Shown in pieces: positions 1-8,997 of a stretch of 64,000 nucleotides of DNA (positions are counted from its first letter, which is position 1; each line of letters starts with the position of its first letter). Under the pieces are notes generated by a model, which did no database searches, had not been told where the DNA came from, and saw only the letters and a program-made list of their open reading frames with translations. Source of the DNA: Flavobacterium aestivum (GTDB lineage: Bacteria > Bacteroidota > Bacteroidia > Flavobacteriales > Flavobacteriaceae); assembly GCF_026870175.2 (NCBI RefSeq), contig NZ_CP113977.2, positions 3,162,001 through 3,226,000 of the forward strand, in the 5' to 3' direction. The position numbers were made by a program, and so were the translations under genes.

Positions 1-1923
1 GGAGGCGGGAAATTTACCGAGTACGAGCAAGATGCTTTGGGACGCATCACCAGAGCCGATTACCACGATGGTACTTGGGAAACTTACACCTATAACAAAA
101 ACGGATTATTAACAGAAGCCACCAACCAAAACGTAAGCATACGTTTAGAACGAGATGCCAACGGACGTATTGTACAGGAAACCCAAAAACAAGTCCTCGA
201 TGCCAACGAAAACGGTATAACTCTTACCGCAACTTATAACGACCTAGGGCAGCGTACCAACATAAGCACCACATTAGGTGCCAACATAAATACTCATTAT
301 GATCAAAAAGGGCAACTCGAGCGCATAGAAGCCCAAAGCAATGAGCTCAAAGAGCAGCACCAAGCTTGGGAAACCACACTAAAGCGAGACGAATTGGGAC
401 GCGAAATAGAACGTTATGCCACAGGAGGGCTACACATAAAAACCAATTACAACAGCAGTGGCAAGCAAAAAGAGCAGGAGGTATTTGCCAATGGTAAACG
501 CACGGGTTCCCGTTATTACAATTGGGATACCAACCAACAGTTACGCAGTACGGTAAACCAGCTGACCAAAAGTATGACGTACTTTGATTATGATGACTTT
601 GGGAATCTTGCCAGAGCTGATTATGATGGTAAAGGAGAACTATACAAAACCCCTGATGCGGTGGGGAATCTCTATAAAACTCATGACCGCAGCGACCGTA
701 CGTATGGCAAAGGAGGTAAACTGCTAAAAGATGAAAAATATTATTATAAATACGACGAGCTGGGCAACCTGATACACAAAAGCCCTCGTGATATTAACAA
801 GCCACTAGTTTTTGAAAAGCCAACCAATATATTTGATAAACTTATTGGTAATAAAGAAGAAGAAAAACGCTTACAACAAGAACACGAACAGTGGCAAAGT
901 GGCGATACTACCTACACTTGGCTCGCCAACGGAATGCTGGAAAGTGTAACAAACCCTGATGGAAAAGTCGTGCGTTTTGAGTACGATGCACTTGGAAGAC
1001 GTACAGCCAAAATTGCAAACAAAGAAATAAATCGCTATGTTTGGGATGGCAACGTTCTTATTCATGAATGGAAATACGACCTAAAGGACAGACCAAAACT
1101 CATCATTGATGGTGACGATTTGGTTTATGACAAACCCGAACCTGTTGAAAACCTAATCACTTGGGTCTATGAGAGAGGAAGTTTTGTACCAAGTGCTAAA
1201 CTAATTGGTGACGAGAAATTCTCAATTATAAATGATTACATTGGCAGACCAGTACAGGCTTACAATGAAACTGGTGAGTTAGTTTGGGAAACGGATTATG
1301 ACATTTATGGTGATTTAAAAGACCTAAAAGGTGATAGAAATTTTATACCCTTTAGACAACTTGGGCAGTATGAAGATGTAGAAACTGAGTTGTACTATAA
1401 TAGATTTAGGTATTATAATCCTGATACTGGGACATATTTATCCCAAGATCCTATTGGTTTAGCAGGAAATAATCCGAATTTTTATGCGTATGTGCATGAC
1501 ACCAATGCGATGGTTGATCCTTTTGGATTGGATGAATATTTTTTTAGAACAATATCTAAAGAACATTCTGAAATTTTAGAAAGAACAGGGGTATTACCTG
1601 CTACAAAAGAAACATTTACTTCTCCAACATTAGCATTTTCAGATAATTATGATGGAGTTACTTATAAATTTACAATGAAAGATGGTACTACAGATTCTTT
1701 AGCTAAAATTGGAGTTAAAGACCAATCAAAATTAGTTAAATCAACTTATCCAGATATGCCTGAAGTTAAATCAGGTTGGGTTCATGATTCAGCTTATTTT
1801 AAGCAAGAAAAAGTAGGTAAAAAAGCTCAAATCAATATTGGATTAGGACAAGGTAAAGGTCTTGATACATTTAATGATAATATCATATCTTTTGAAAAGG
1901 TAAAAAAAATCGGATGTCACTAA
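1..1923 (+). CDS. Rhs/YD-repeat polymorphic toxin protein, 3' part (copy 1)
   Basis: The reading frame is open from base 1, so the gene starts upstream of the window and only its C-terminal ~640 residues are seen. They consist of YD repeats (TYNKNG, DELGREIERY, DALGRRTAK types) and then the Rhs core end, YYNRFRYYNPDTG...SQDPIGLAGNNPNFYAYV...DPFGLD, which marks the cleavage or tip junction. From about base 1534 the sequence changes to a tip of about 129 residues that is AT-richer and unrelated to the tip of the copy at 4789. The tip (YFFRTISKEH, TFTSPTLAFSDNYDG, GKKAQINIGLGQG) is probably the toxin. Its layout, with an Arg-containing start followed by a TSPT/AFS stretch, faintly recalls ADP-ribosyltransferase-like tips, but I cannot assign a family. 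Family knowledge: Rhs cores encapsulate variable C-terminal toxins delivered to neighbouring cells. The next gene, 14 nt away, is the likely immunity gene. Confidence 0.9.
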   Translation, partial: GGGKFTEYEQDALGRITRADYHDGTWETYTYNKNGLLTEATNQNVSIRLERDANGRIVQETQKQVLDANENGITLTATYNDLGQRTNISTTLGANINTHYDQKGQLERIEAQSNELKEQHQAWETTLKRDELGREIERYATGGLHIKTNYNSSGKQKEQEVFANGKRTGSRYYNWDTNQQLRSTVNQLTKSMTYFDYDDFGNLARADYDGKGELYKTPDAVGNLYKTHDRSDRTYGKGGKLLKDEKYYYKYDELGNLIHKSPRDINKPLVFEKPTNIFDKLIGNKEEEKRLQQEHEQWQSGDTTYTWLANGMLESVTNPDGKVVRFEYDALGRRTAKIANKEINRYVWDGNVLIHEWKYDLKDRPKLIIDGDDLVYDKPEPVENLITWVYERGSFVPSAKLIGDEKFSIINDYIGRPVQAYNETGELVWETDYDIYGDLKDLKGDRNFIPFRQLGQYEDVETELYYNRFRYYNPDTGTYLSQDPIGLAGNNPNFYAYVHDTNAMVDPFGLDEYFFRTISKEHSEILERTGVLPATKETFTSPTLAFSDNYDGVTYKFTMKDGTTDSLAKIGVKDQSKLVKSTYPDMPEVKSGWVHDSAYFKQEKVGKKAQINIGLGQGKGLDTFNDNIISFEKVKKIGCH

Positions 1924-1937
1924 TTTTAAACTAAATA

Positions 1938-2468
1938 ATGATAACAAAAGAAGAAGAAAAATTAATATATGATTTAATTTTAAACAAACTTGATGAAGAA
2001 CATTTTTTTAAGTCTTATCCTATAGATTTAAAAAAAAACAAAGAATATTTTTGGGATGAATTAAATGATTCTATAACTAAAAATGATTCTGAAAAAATAG
2101 AAATATGTTTTGATATAATTGAATATTTATATGATGATGAATTATCTGAAATTAAATTGCAGTCATTGTACCAAAAAGCTATCCTATTAAAATGTTCCTA
2201 TCATTTGATTGAGAGGCTTGTAGATTCTTTAGAAAAAACACCTTTCACAATTAATTATTTCAAGCATGTTCTAAATCAAAATTATTTAGAAAATCAATCA
2301 GAAGAAAATATTGAAACTTTTATGGTACCTATATGGAATAAATGTCTTTGGGCATTATCTAAAATAGATACTGACGAAACAAGAAAAATTATCTTTGAAT
2401 ATAAAAGTTCTCAATATGAAGATATAAATAAAACAGTTAATAAGCTTAAGTCTAAAATGACTAAGTAG
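1938..2468 (+). CDS. Candidate immunity protein for Rhs copy 1
   Basis: This 176-residue protein has no signal peptide or membrane segment. It is acidic, Lys-rich and looks all-helical. The C-terminal part (KCLWALSKIDTDETRKIIFEY) resembles a HEAT-like helical pair of the kind found in some cytosolic immunity proteins. The start lies 14 nt after the Rhs stop codon, so the two genes are almost certainly co-transcribed. Immunity function is inferred only from this position and from its low-GC composition matching the tip. I recognise no named family. Its last 8 nt overlap convergently with the DUF4291 gene on the other strand. Confidence 0.7.
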   Translation: MITKEEEKLIYDLILNKLDEEHFFKSYPIDLKKNKEYFWDELNDSITKNDSEKIEICFDIIEYLYDDELSEIKLQSLYQKAILLKCSYHLIERLVDSLEKTPFTINYFKHVLNQNYLENQSEENIETFMVPIWNKCLWALSKIDTDETRKIIFEYKSSQYEDINKTVNKLKSKMTK

Positions 2469-3063
2469 CGTTAATAATAAGCTTAATATCATCGGGTAAA
2501 GGATAAATTTTCTCTTTGGGAAGTTTATCTTTTGCCTTTTCTATACAATTATTTAATATAAGTTCGTGTATTTCTTTAGATAAATCTGTAATATCATCAA
2601 TTTGCATAATCCAGTCATTTACATATTTTTTTACTGCTTCTTCCTTTAAACCAATTTGAATAGACTTATAATTTAATTTGTCTAAAAATAAATTTTTTTC
2701 AGGATCCCATTGTATACGTACAGGAGCAATATTTAATTTTTCTTTCCAGTTTTCCTGCGTTTTATAAGTATCTTCTCTATAAGTAGATAGACAAGAATTC
2801 TGTAAAGCCCATTCAAAACCTTCTCTTTTAATTTTGATAGCTAAAATATGTTCTTGTCCTTCTTTTTCAGCCCAACCCGAACGATACATCATCCATAAAA
2901 AAGATGGCTTGATCCAAGTCATTCTTTCAATTTTAAAAGGGCTGACAAAAGTTTGAGCTTTTATTGCTGGTAAAGCTATTTCTTTTCTAAAAGCCTGATA
3001 AATAGTAATCGTATCATTATCATATAATGCTCTAATTTCTCTTTCCTTAACAACTTCAATCAT
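2461..3063 (-). CDS. DUF4291 family protein
   Basis: This 200-residue soluble protein closely follows the DUF4291 pattern: YDNDTITIYQAFR near the N-terminus, then FVSPFKIERMTWIKPSFLW, MMYRSGWAEKEGQEHILAIK, REGFEWAL, IQWDPE and YKSIQIGL, ending in YPLP. Length and motif order match a full-length member. The biochemical role is unknown to me. I recall, unchecked, a proposal that the family has an ADP-ribosyltransferase-like fold. It is transcribed against the Rhs island and overlaps the end of the upstream immunity gene by 8 nt, so it is not part of that operon. DUF4291 is usually a stand-alone gene and may be a passenger here. Confidence 0.88.
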   Translation of the reverse strand: MIEVVKEREIRALYDNDTITIYQAFRKEIALPAIKAQTFVSPFKIERMTWIKPSFLWMMYRSGWAEKEGQEHILAIKIKREGFEWALQNSCLSTYREDTYKTQENWKEKLNIAPVRIQWDPEKNLFLDKLNYKSIQIGLKEEAVKKYVNDWIMQIDDITDLSKEIHELILNNCIEKAKDKLPKEKIYPLPDDIKLIINAT

Positions 3064-3217
3064 GTTGTTTTATTTTTATAAAACTTTTTTAATTTTATGT
3101 ATCGCTATTTCAATACGAGACAAATATATAAAAAACAGTTTGCAATAAATGCAGGTAACAATTAATAGCCATAAAGCTACTAAACTAGCAACACAACATA
3201 TAAAATGTAATTAAATT

Positions 3218-3574
3218 ATGGAAAAAGATTTTATTTTTATTGATGATCAAACAGATGGAAAGGAAAGAATTTTTTATAGAAATATATTTTATTCTTATAT
3301 AAAAGATCTTGTGACAGATTTTTTTAATCATAAGTTAGATTATAATGAAACTCATTTACGATTTGTAAATTTTTTGGAAACATTAGAAGACGCAGGAGAT
3401 GTCTATTTTTTAATGCATGAGATGCCTTATCATTGGGCATTAAGTATAATACAAAATACACCAGAGCCTAATGAGGAAATAATGTTTGATGAAGATAAGC
3501 AGAATAAAGTACTAGAATTTTGTAAACAATTTTTATTGAAAAATAAAATAAGATATTTTTTAGAAGAGCTTTAG
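3218..3574 (+). CDS. Orphan immunity-like small protein, HWA motif (paralogue A)
   Basis: A 118-residue acidic cytosolic protein that I do not recognise. It shares its length, an opening with acidic residues around FID, and a central H-E-x-P-Y-H-W-A-L segment with the 118-residue protein at 3744 (H-D-T-E-F-H-W-A-M). The two are probably diverged paralogues. Base composition is very AT-rich, like the toxin tips and immunity genes around it. With no toxin tip directly upstream, it fits the pattern of an orphan immunity gene left in an Rhs island. That role is inferred from position only. Confidence 0.6.
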   Translation: MEKDFIFIDDQTDGKERIFYRNIFYSYIKDLVTDFFNHKLDYNETHLRFVNFLETLEDAGDVYFLMHEMPYHWALSIIQNTPEPNEEIMFDEDKQNKVLEFCKQFLLKNKIRYFLEEL

Positions 3575-3743
3575 TAGTTTTATGCATTATTCGCATGATA
3601 TAGAAGTCTATGCCAGCATTATGCTATCTTACTAAAGATGCAGATATATAGTAGAAGGAGTAATATCCGTAGGGACATATAAAATATCTAAAAATTAAGT
3701 TTCTTATTTTCTAATGAAATAAAACAGATGATTTAAAAAAATA

Positions 3744-4100
3744 ATGAAATATAAAGACAGCATCAAATTTATTGATCTAGAAACTGAAGAGCAATTAATT
3801 TTTAATTTTAAGACTTGGATTTCTGTAATACAAGGAATTATAGTAAAATATGCTAATAAATCAGAGAAAGAAGCAAAGCATTTAATAGAAGCAAGAAATT
3901 TTACGATTCCAAAAAATTATGGGCAAGTTATTTATTATAGTCATGATACTGAATTTCATTGGGCAATGCTAATCACTTATGGAGATGGGTATTGGCAAAG
4001 AGGAATTAGTTCAGATGAACCTTCTGATTATATGGAATGGGAATTACATTATAGAATTGATAATTCATTAAAAGAGGAATCTTTTGAATTTGTTGATTAG
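3744..4100 (+). CDS. Orphan immunity-like small protein, HWA motif (paralogue B)
   Basis: A 118-residue protein, probably cytosolic, with no recognised domain. The segment YYSHDTEFHWAMLITYGDGYW lines up with the HEMPYHWALSIIQ segment of the gene at 3218, and the lengths are identical, so the two are probably related. It lies 169 nt downstream of paralogue A on the same strand and 688 nt before the second Rhs gene. Orphan immunity gene is the best guess from context. The paired His-His-Trp pattern could also be a metal or ligand site of an unknown enzyme. Confidence 0.6.
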   Translation: MKYKDSIKFIDLETEEQLIFNFKTWISVIQGIIVKYANKSEKEAKHLIEARNFTIPKNYGQVIYYSHDTEFHWAMLITYGDGYWQRGISSDEPSDYMEWELHYRIDNSLKEESFEFVD

Positions 4101-4788
4101 TCTCCAGCCAAGCAGAGTCAATATAACCTTTCAAAGAGGCATATCACTATAGAAAACCCAAAAAGATGTAAATATTTATACCCTATCCATGACAAGACTT
4201 TTTTGGATAGGGTAGAACAATCCTATTAGTATTGCGTAATTATTGTAGGGGTCTCGAATTTGTTTTTAGAGTTACTGTAATTATTTTATTTAATACAGAA
4301 TAGATAACAGTTAACATCCGCCGTTGTGTGACGCCTTACATTTGAATCTCATATAGTAGTACTTCGCCACTTTTTTTCAATAACCTGTAGAGTTTTTATT
4401 CTCTGTAAACTTTTACTTCTCACAGCCATGAATGTTTAAGTGGTTTTACTGTTATGAGCACTAACTTAAGGCAGCAATTTATTTAACGAATCCTATTTTA
4501 TTTTTTTATTTTGAAGCATTAAGACTGTTTTATTGTTAGTAATTATTGTTTCTTAATTTATTTTGTTAAAATTAACATTTATGCTCTTTTTTTTAACAGT
4601 AAATCTGTTAAATACATTTTGGTGTGAATTATTTTGTAATATATTTACCCTAATAATATAATCTGTATTTTCTTTAAATAAATATATAATTAATTAAATT
4701 AAACTATTGCAGTACTGAAATAATCAATTTTAAATACAATTAAATAATCAATTCAAATAAGTATTAATTAAGACCCCCCTAATTAATT
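4101..4788. other. Non-coding gap upstream of the full-length Rhs gene
   Basis: This 688-base stretch holds no credible gene. It contains a relic of the MORN gene's 3' end with a hairpin (4179-4268) and a small dyad, TTTAACAG/CTGTTAAA, at 4592-4599/4605-4612. Its last 250 bases are extremely AT-rich and probably hold the promoter of the Rhs gene, but I see no clean TTG...TAnnTTTG promoter. The sequence between the last immunity-like gene and the relic looks like decayed coding DNA, which I cannot assign. Confidence 0.6.
4179..4268 (-). pseudogene. Relic of the 3' end of a MORN-repeat gene, with hairpin
   Basis: About 90 bases match 11647-11738, the last codons and downstream flank of the intact MORN gene. 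Read on the minus strand, the copy encodes KFETPTIITQY and a stop, against KFETPTTITQY and a stop in the intact gene. Next to it is an 11-bp perfect inverted repeat, TACCCTATCCA/TGGATAGGGTA (4179-4189 and 4204-4214), which survives only in part in the other copy. The relic marks a duplicated boundary of the Rhs island. Confidence 0.8.
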
Positions 4789-7700
4789 ATGTTACTAACT
4801 GATAATCACTTGACCATTGTTGTTGGTCTAGATATCCATTTTGTCACCGTTTTTCCAGCAAATCCTATAGGTATTCATCCTTATGTTGGTATTGTCATTG
4901 ATCCGGCAGATTATATTCCGTTTTTGGGAACTAATGTACATGTTAACGGATTCAAACGAGGTAATTCAGATACAGGAGGAATGCTGGTTACCTTACAGCA
5001 TATCATGCTTTTTTCTCCTTGGGTTCTGGCACCCATTATTGGGCACGAGAGTATGAACTTTTTTGCTTCAGAAAAAGTATATTCTGATGGCACACGTCTT
5101 AGTCCCAAGGGATATATGTTGATGACTTGCAATGATATAGGCATTCCGTTATCATTGGCTGCTGGTAAAACCGAAGTGCGCAAAAAAATGTTGCCCTTTG
5201 CACCAACACTTTTTGCTCCAACTTCATTTTCATTACCAATTCCTACCGGAAAGCCCGTAATGGTGGGAGGTCCTTACTCTCCGGATTGGGGCGGAATGCT
5301 CACAGGCTTATTAACCAGTATTGGCTTTAGTACGCTATTTAAAAAAGCAAGAGGGCTTATCACAAAATTCAATCATAGTGGTAAATGTCCGGAAGGGCTT
5401 AAAAAAATTCTATGTAGGTTTGGTTTTGAGCCTATAAACCTTATCAACGGGGCGGTGATTTACGAAGGTAGTGATTTTGATATTGCAGGCCCTATTGCGC
5501 TCAGTTGGGAACGTAGTTGGTATTCCGATTCAGGCTATGTGGGCTGGCTAGGGCATGGCGTACACTGCAATTACGATCGTGCGGTAGAATTATATCCAGA
5601 AGATGACGCTTTGGGACTACGTATGGAGGATGGTAGACTCGTGGGATTTCCTGCCTTGCTACCAGAAGAAGAATTTTATCTGCGTGAGGAAAAAATAACC
5701 CTGAAAAGAACTCCAAACGGTTATCAGGCCTACGATCATGACAACAGACTCTTTTATGATTTCACCCTGTTTGACGGGAAAAAATACCAACTCACACAAA
5801 TAATCAATCACGATGGGCTAGCCATTGTTTTTGAATTTACAGGATATGGCCTAAGTAAAATTATCGATGCCGCAGGCAGAGAAATAAAAGTAAGCACCAA
5901 GGATGGATTCATCCAAAAGCTTGAACTTGTGAGACCGGAGCAAAACGAACTGTTGGTGGCTTATGAGTATGATGAACACTACAATATGGTAGCCATTCTT
6001 GATGCTTTAAAGAATCCAACAGTCATAGAATTTGAAAACCATTTGATGGTTAAGAAAACCGACCGCAACGGGCAAGCCTTTTACTGGGAGTATGATGCGC
6101 AAAACCGTTGTGTCCATACTTGGGGCGATGGCGGCTGGCAGGAAGGTTGGATAGAATATCATGCCGAGGATGGTTACAACTTGGTGACAGATGCCAACGG
6201 TGCCGTAACCACCTATTATTATGAACCAAGTCAGCTTGTAACTCAGGTAAAAGACCCAATGGGCAACAGCACTTTCTATGACTATACCGAGTTTATGGAA
6301 CTGTATCGTGAGATCGACCAAGAAGGTCGTATCTTGGGATTCAGTTATGATGATATGGGGAATAAAGTAAGCACCACTTATCCTGATGGTACCGAAGAAA
6401 TGATGCTGTATGATGACGAAAACCGCCCATCGATAGCCATAGATCCGGAAGGACAAAAAACAATCTATCTGTACAACGACCAAAAAGCGCACCAGCTCAA
6501 AACTATTATAGCGCCAGATAAAACGACTACATATTTTACTTATAATAGTGATGGGCTACTGAATACAGTTGCCAAAAACAATAATAAGTTACAATTGGTT
6601 TATGACCAACAACACAATCTTATTGAGTGGAGAGAAAACGACCAAAAGCTAAAATCCTGGGAATATGACCATCGTGGGCGTGTATGGGCAATATACACCC
6701 CGATGCAAATGGCGGATTATTTTACCTATGATGTTCTGGACAGGGTGCAACAAATCGTGGAGAAAGATGGTAACGTCATAGAATTTGGCTATAACAATTA
6801 TGATGAAGTAATAGCCCTAAAAGACAGCAAGAACCATATTAAGTTTAGCTATACTCCAATGGGAAGTCTTGCCAGTAGAGAGCAAAACGGCGTAAAAGTA
6901 CGTTTTGACTACGACAGGATGGAGCAGCTAACCAGCATAAAAAACGAAGACAACGAAACCTATTATTTTGACCGAAACAAAGCCGGACATATCATAAAAG
7001 AAACCGCTTTTGACGGTATCGTAAAAAAATATAGCCGCAACCTAGCGGGTGAGGTAACGAGAATAGACCACGGAGGTGGGAAGTATACCGAATATGAGCA
7101 AGATGCTTTGGGACGCATCACCAGAGCCGATTACCATGATGGTACTTGGGAAACCTACACCTATAACAAAAACGGACTCTTAATAGAAGCTACTAACCAA
7201 AACGTAAGTATCTATTTAGAGCGGGATGCCAATGGGCGCGTTGTGCAGGAAACCCAAAAACAAGCTCTCGATACCAACGAAAACGGTATAACCCTTATCG
7301 CAACTTATAACGACCTAGGACAGCGCACCAACATAAGCACCACATTGGGCGCCAACATAAATACTCATTATGACCAAAAAGGGCAGCTTGAACGCATAGA
7401 AGCCCAAAGCAATGAGCTCAAAGAGCAGCACCAAGCTTGGGAAACAACATTAAAGAGAGACGAATTGGGTCGTGAGATAGAACGTTACGCCACAGGAGGA
7501 CTGCTCATAAAAACCAGTTACAACAGCAGTGGCAAGCAAAAGGAGCAGGAAGTATTTGCCAATGGCAAACGCACAGGATCCCGTTATTACAATTGGGACA
7601 CCAACCAGCAGCTGCGTAGTGCTGTTAACCAGCTAACCAAAAGCATGACCTATTTTGATTATGATGACTTTGGGAATCTTGCCAGAGCCGATTATGATGG

Positions 7701-8982
7701 CAAAGGAGAACTATACAAAACCCCCGATGCGGTGGGGAATCTCTACAAAACTCATGACCGCAGCGACCGTACATATGGCAAAGGAGGCAAACTGCTAAAA
7801 GATGAAAAGTATTATTACAAATACGACGAGCTGGGCAACCTGATACACAAAAGCCCTCGTGATATTAACAAGCCACTAGTTTTTGAAAAGCCAACCAATA
7901 TATTTGATAAACTTATTGGTAATAAAGAAAAAGAAAAACGCTTACAACAAGAACACGAACAGTGGCAAAGTGGAGACACTACCTATACATGGCTCGCCAA
8001 CGGAATGCTGAAAAATGCTACAAACCCTGATGGAAAAGTCGTGCGTTTTGAGTACGATGCACTTGGAAGACGTACAGCCAAAATTGCAAACAATGAAATA
8101 AATCGCTATGTTTGGGATGGCAACGTTCTTATTCATGAATGGAAATACGACCTAAAGGATAGACCAAAATTGATTATTTATGGCGATGATCTGGTATATG
8201 ATAAAGCTGAGTCCATTGAGAATTTAATCACTTGGGTGTATGAAGGAGGAAATTTTGTACCGAGTGCTAAACTAATTGATGACCAAAAATTCTCAATTAT
8301 AAATGACTACATTGGCAGACCAGTACAGGCTTACAATGAAACTGGTGAGTTAGTTTGGGAAACCGATTATGACATTTATGGTGGTTTAAAAGATTTAAGA
8401 GGTGATAGAAATTTTATAGCTTTTAGACAACTTGGTCAGTACGAAGATGAAGAAACAGGTCTTTATTATAATAGGTTTAGGTATTATAATCCTGAAACTG
8501 GGATTTATTTGTCGCAGGATCCTATTGGACTCGCTGGAAATAATCCGAATTTTTATGCATATGTATCTGACTCTAATAGTTGGATAGATGTTTTCGGATT
8601 AGATTGTACCAAACTTAGAAATGTCGACGATATAGTAAAAAAATTCGGAGGAAAAAAAACAGGAGATAATAGATACAAATTTACTGGCATAGGGGCTAAA
8701 CGTAGAGCCAAACAAGCTGCTTCAGAAATTGCAGGTGATTTAGGTAGTGATCCTTCAAGAATCGCCAGAAAAGAGTATTCAGATATTGCAAATACTTACG
8801 GACAAAAGAAATCGAATCGAACTATTGGTAAAAAAAGTAGTCGTTTAGATAAGAATGGTAAACCTATTAGTGGATATCATGACCATGATATAGGACACTC
8901 ATTTGATAGAAGCCCTCACTATAATGCCTGGAGTCAGTCTACAGGTACAGCTTATACAGAGAATATTCATTTATATTATTAA
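4789..8982 (+). CDS. PAAR-like/Rhs polymorphic toxin protein (full-length, copy 2)
   Basis: This 1397-residue protein has no signal peptide. Residues ~1-190 are a hydrophobic, Gly/Pro-rich PAAR-like region (VVGLDIHFVTVF, GIHPYVGIVIDPADYIPFLG), expected to sit on a type VI secretion spike. A DUF6531-type segment follows from ~210 (INLINGAVIYEG, ISWERSWYSDSG-like). YD repeats run from ~370 to ~1200. The core ends with YYNRFRYYNPETG...SQDPIGLAGNNPN and DVFGLD at ~1272. The last ~125 residues (8605-8979) are the toxin tip: basic, with GAKRRAKQAA and a His-rich end (GYHDHDIGHSFDRSPHYNAW). That His/Asp pattern suggests a metal-dependent nuclease, unproven. Residues encoded by 7072-8598 are nearly identical to copy 1, while the tips are unrelated. 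The immunity gene follows 15 nt after the stop. Confidence 0.92.
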   Translation: MLLTDNHLTIVVGLDIHFVTVFPANPIGIHPYVGIVIDPADYIPFLGTNVHVNGFKRGNSDTGGMLVTLQHIMLFSPWVLAPIIGHESMNFFASEKVYSDGTRLSPKGYMLMTCNDIGIPLSLAAGKTEVRKKMLPFAPTLFAPTSFSLPIPTGKPVMVGGPYSPDWGGMLTGLLTSIGFSTLFKKARGLITKFNHSGKCPEGLKKILCRFGFEPINLINGAVIYEGSDFDIAGPIALSWERSWYSDSGYVGWLGHGVHCNYDRAVELYPEDDALGLRMEDGRLVGFPALLPEEEFYLREEKITLKRTPNGYQAYDHDNRLFYDFTLFDGKKYQLTQIINHDGLAIVFEFTGYGLSKIIDAAGREIKVSTKDGFIQKLELVRPEQNELLVAYEYDEHYNMVAILDALKNPTVIEFENHLMVKKTDRNGQAFYWEYDAQNRCVHTWGDGGWQEGWIEYHAEDGYNLVTDANGAVTTYYYEPSQLVTQVKDPMGNSTFYDYTEFMELYREIDQEGRILGFSYDDMGNKVSTTYPDGTEEMMLYDDENRPSIAIDPEGQKTIYLYNDQKAHQLKTIIAPDKTTTYFTYNSDGLLNTVAKNNNKLQLVYDQQHNLIEWRENDQKLKSWEYDHRGRVWAIYTPMQMADYFTYDVLDRVQQIVEKDGNVIEFGYNNYDEVIALKDSKNHIKFSYTPMGSLASREQNGVKVRFDYDRMEQLTSIKNEDNETYYFDRNKAGHIIKETAFDGIVKKYSRNLAGEVTRIDHGGGKYTEYEQDALGRITRADYHDGTWETYTYNKNGLLIEATNQNVSIYLERDANGRVVQETQKQALDTNENGITLIATYNDLGQRTNISTTLGANINTHYDQKGQLERIEAQSNELKEQHQAWETTLKRDELGREIERYATGGLLIKTSYNSSGKQKEQEVFANGKRTGSRYYNWDTNQQLRSAVNQLTKSMTYFDYDDFGNLARADYDGKGELYKTPDAVGNLYKTHDRSDRTYGKGGKLLKDEKYYYKYDELGNLIHKSPRDINKPLVFEKPTNIFDKLIGNKEKEKRLQQEHEQWQSGDTTYTWLANGMLKNATNPDGKVVRFEYDALGRRTAKIANNEINRYVWDGNVLIHEWKYDLKDRPKLIIYGDDLVYDKAESIENLITWVYEGGNFVPSAKLIDDQKFSIINDYIGRPVQAYNETGELVWETDYDIYGGLKDLRGDRNFIAFRQLGQYEDEETGLYYNRFRYYNPETGIYLSQDPIGLAGNNPNFYAYVSDSNSWIDVFGLDCTKLRNVDDIVKKFGGKKTGDNRYKFTGIGAKRRAKQAASEIAGDLGSDPSRIARKEYSDIANTYGQKKSNRTIGKKSSRLDKNGKPISGYHDHDIGHSFDRSPHYNAWSQSTGTAYTENIHLYY

Positions 8983-8997
8983 CTAAACAAAGGAGAA

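Noticed and set aside
4592..4612. Dyad TTTAACAG/CTGTTAAA upstream of the Rhs gene as a terminator or operator
   Set aside because: It is short, lies in extremely AT-rich DNA where such dyads are expected by chance, and has no T-run.
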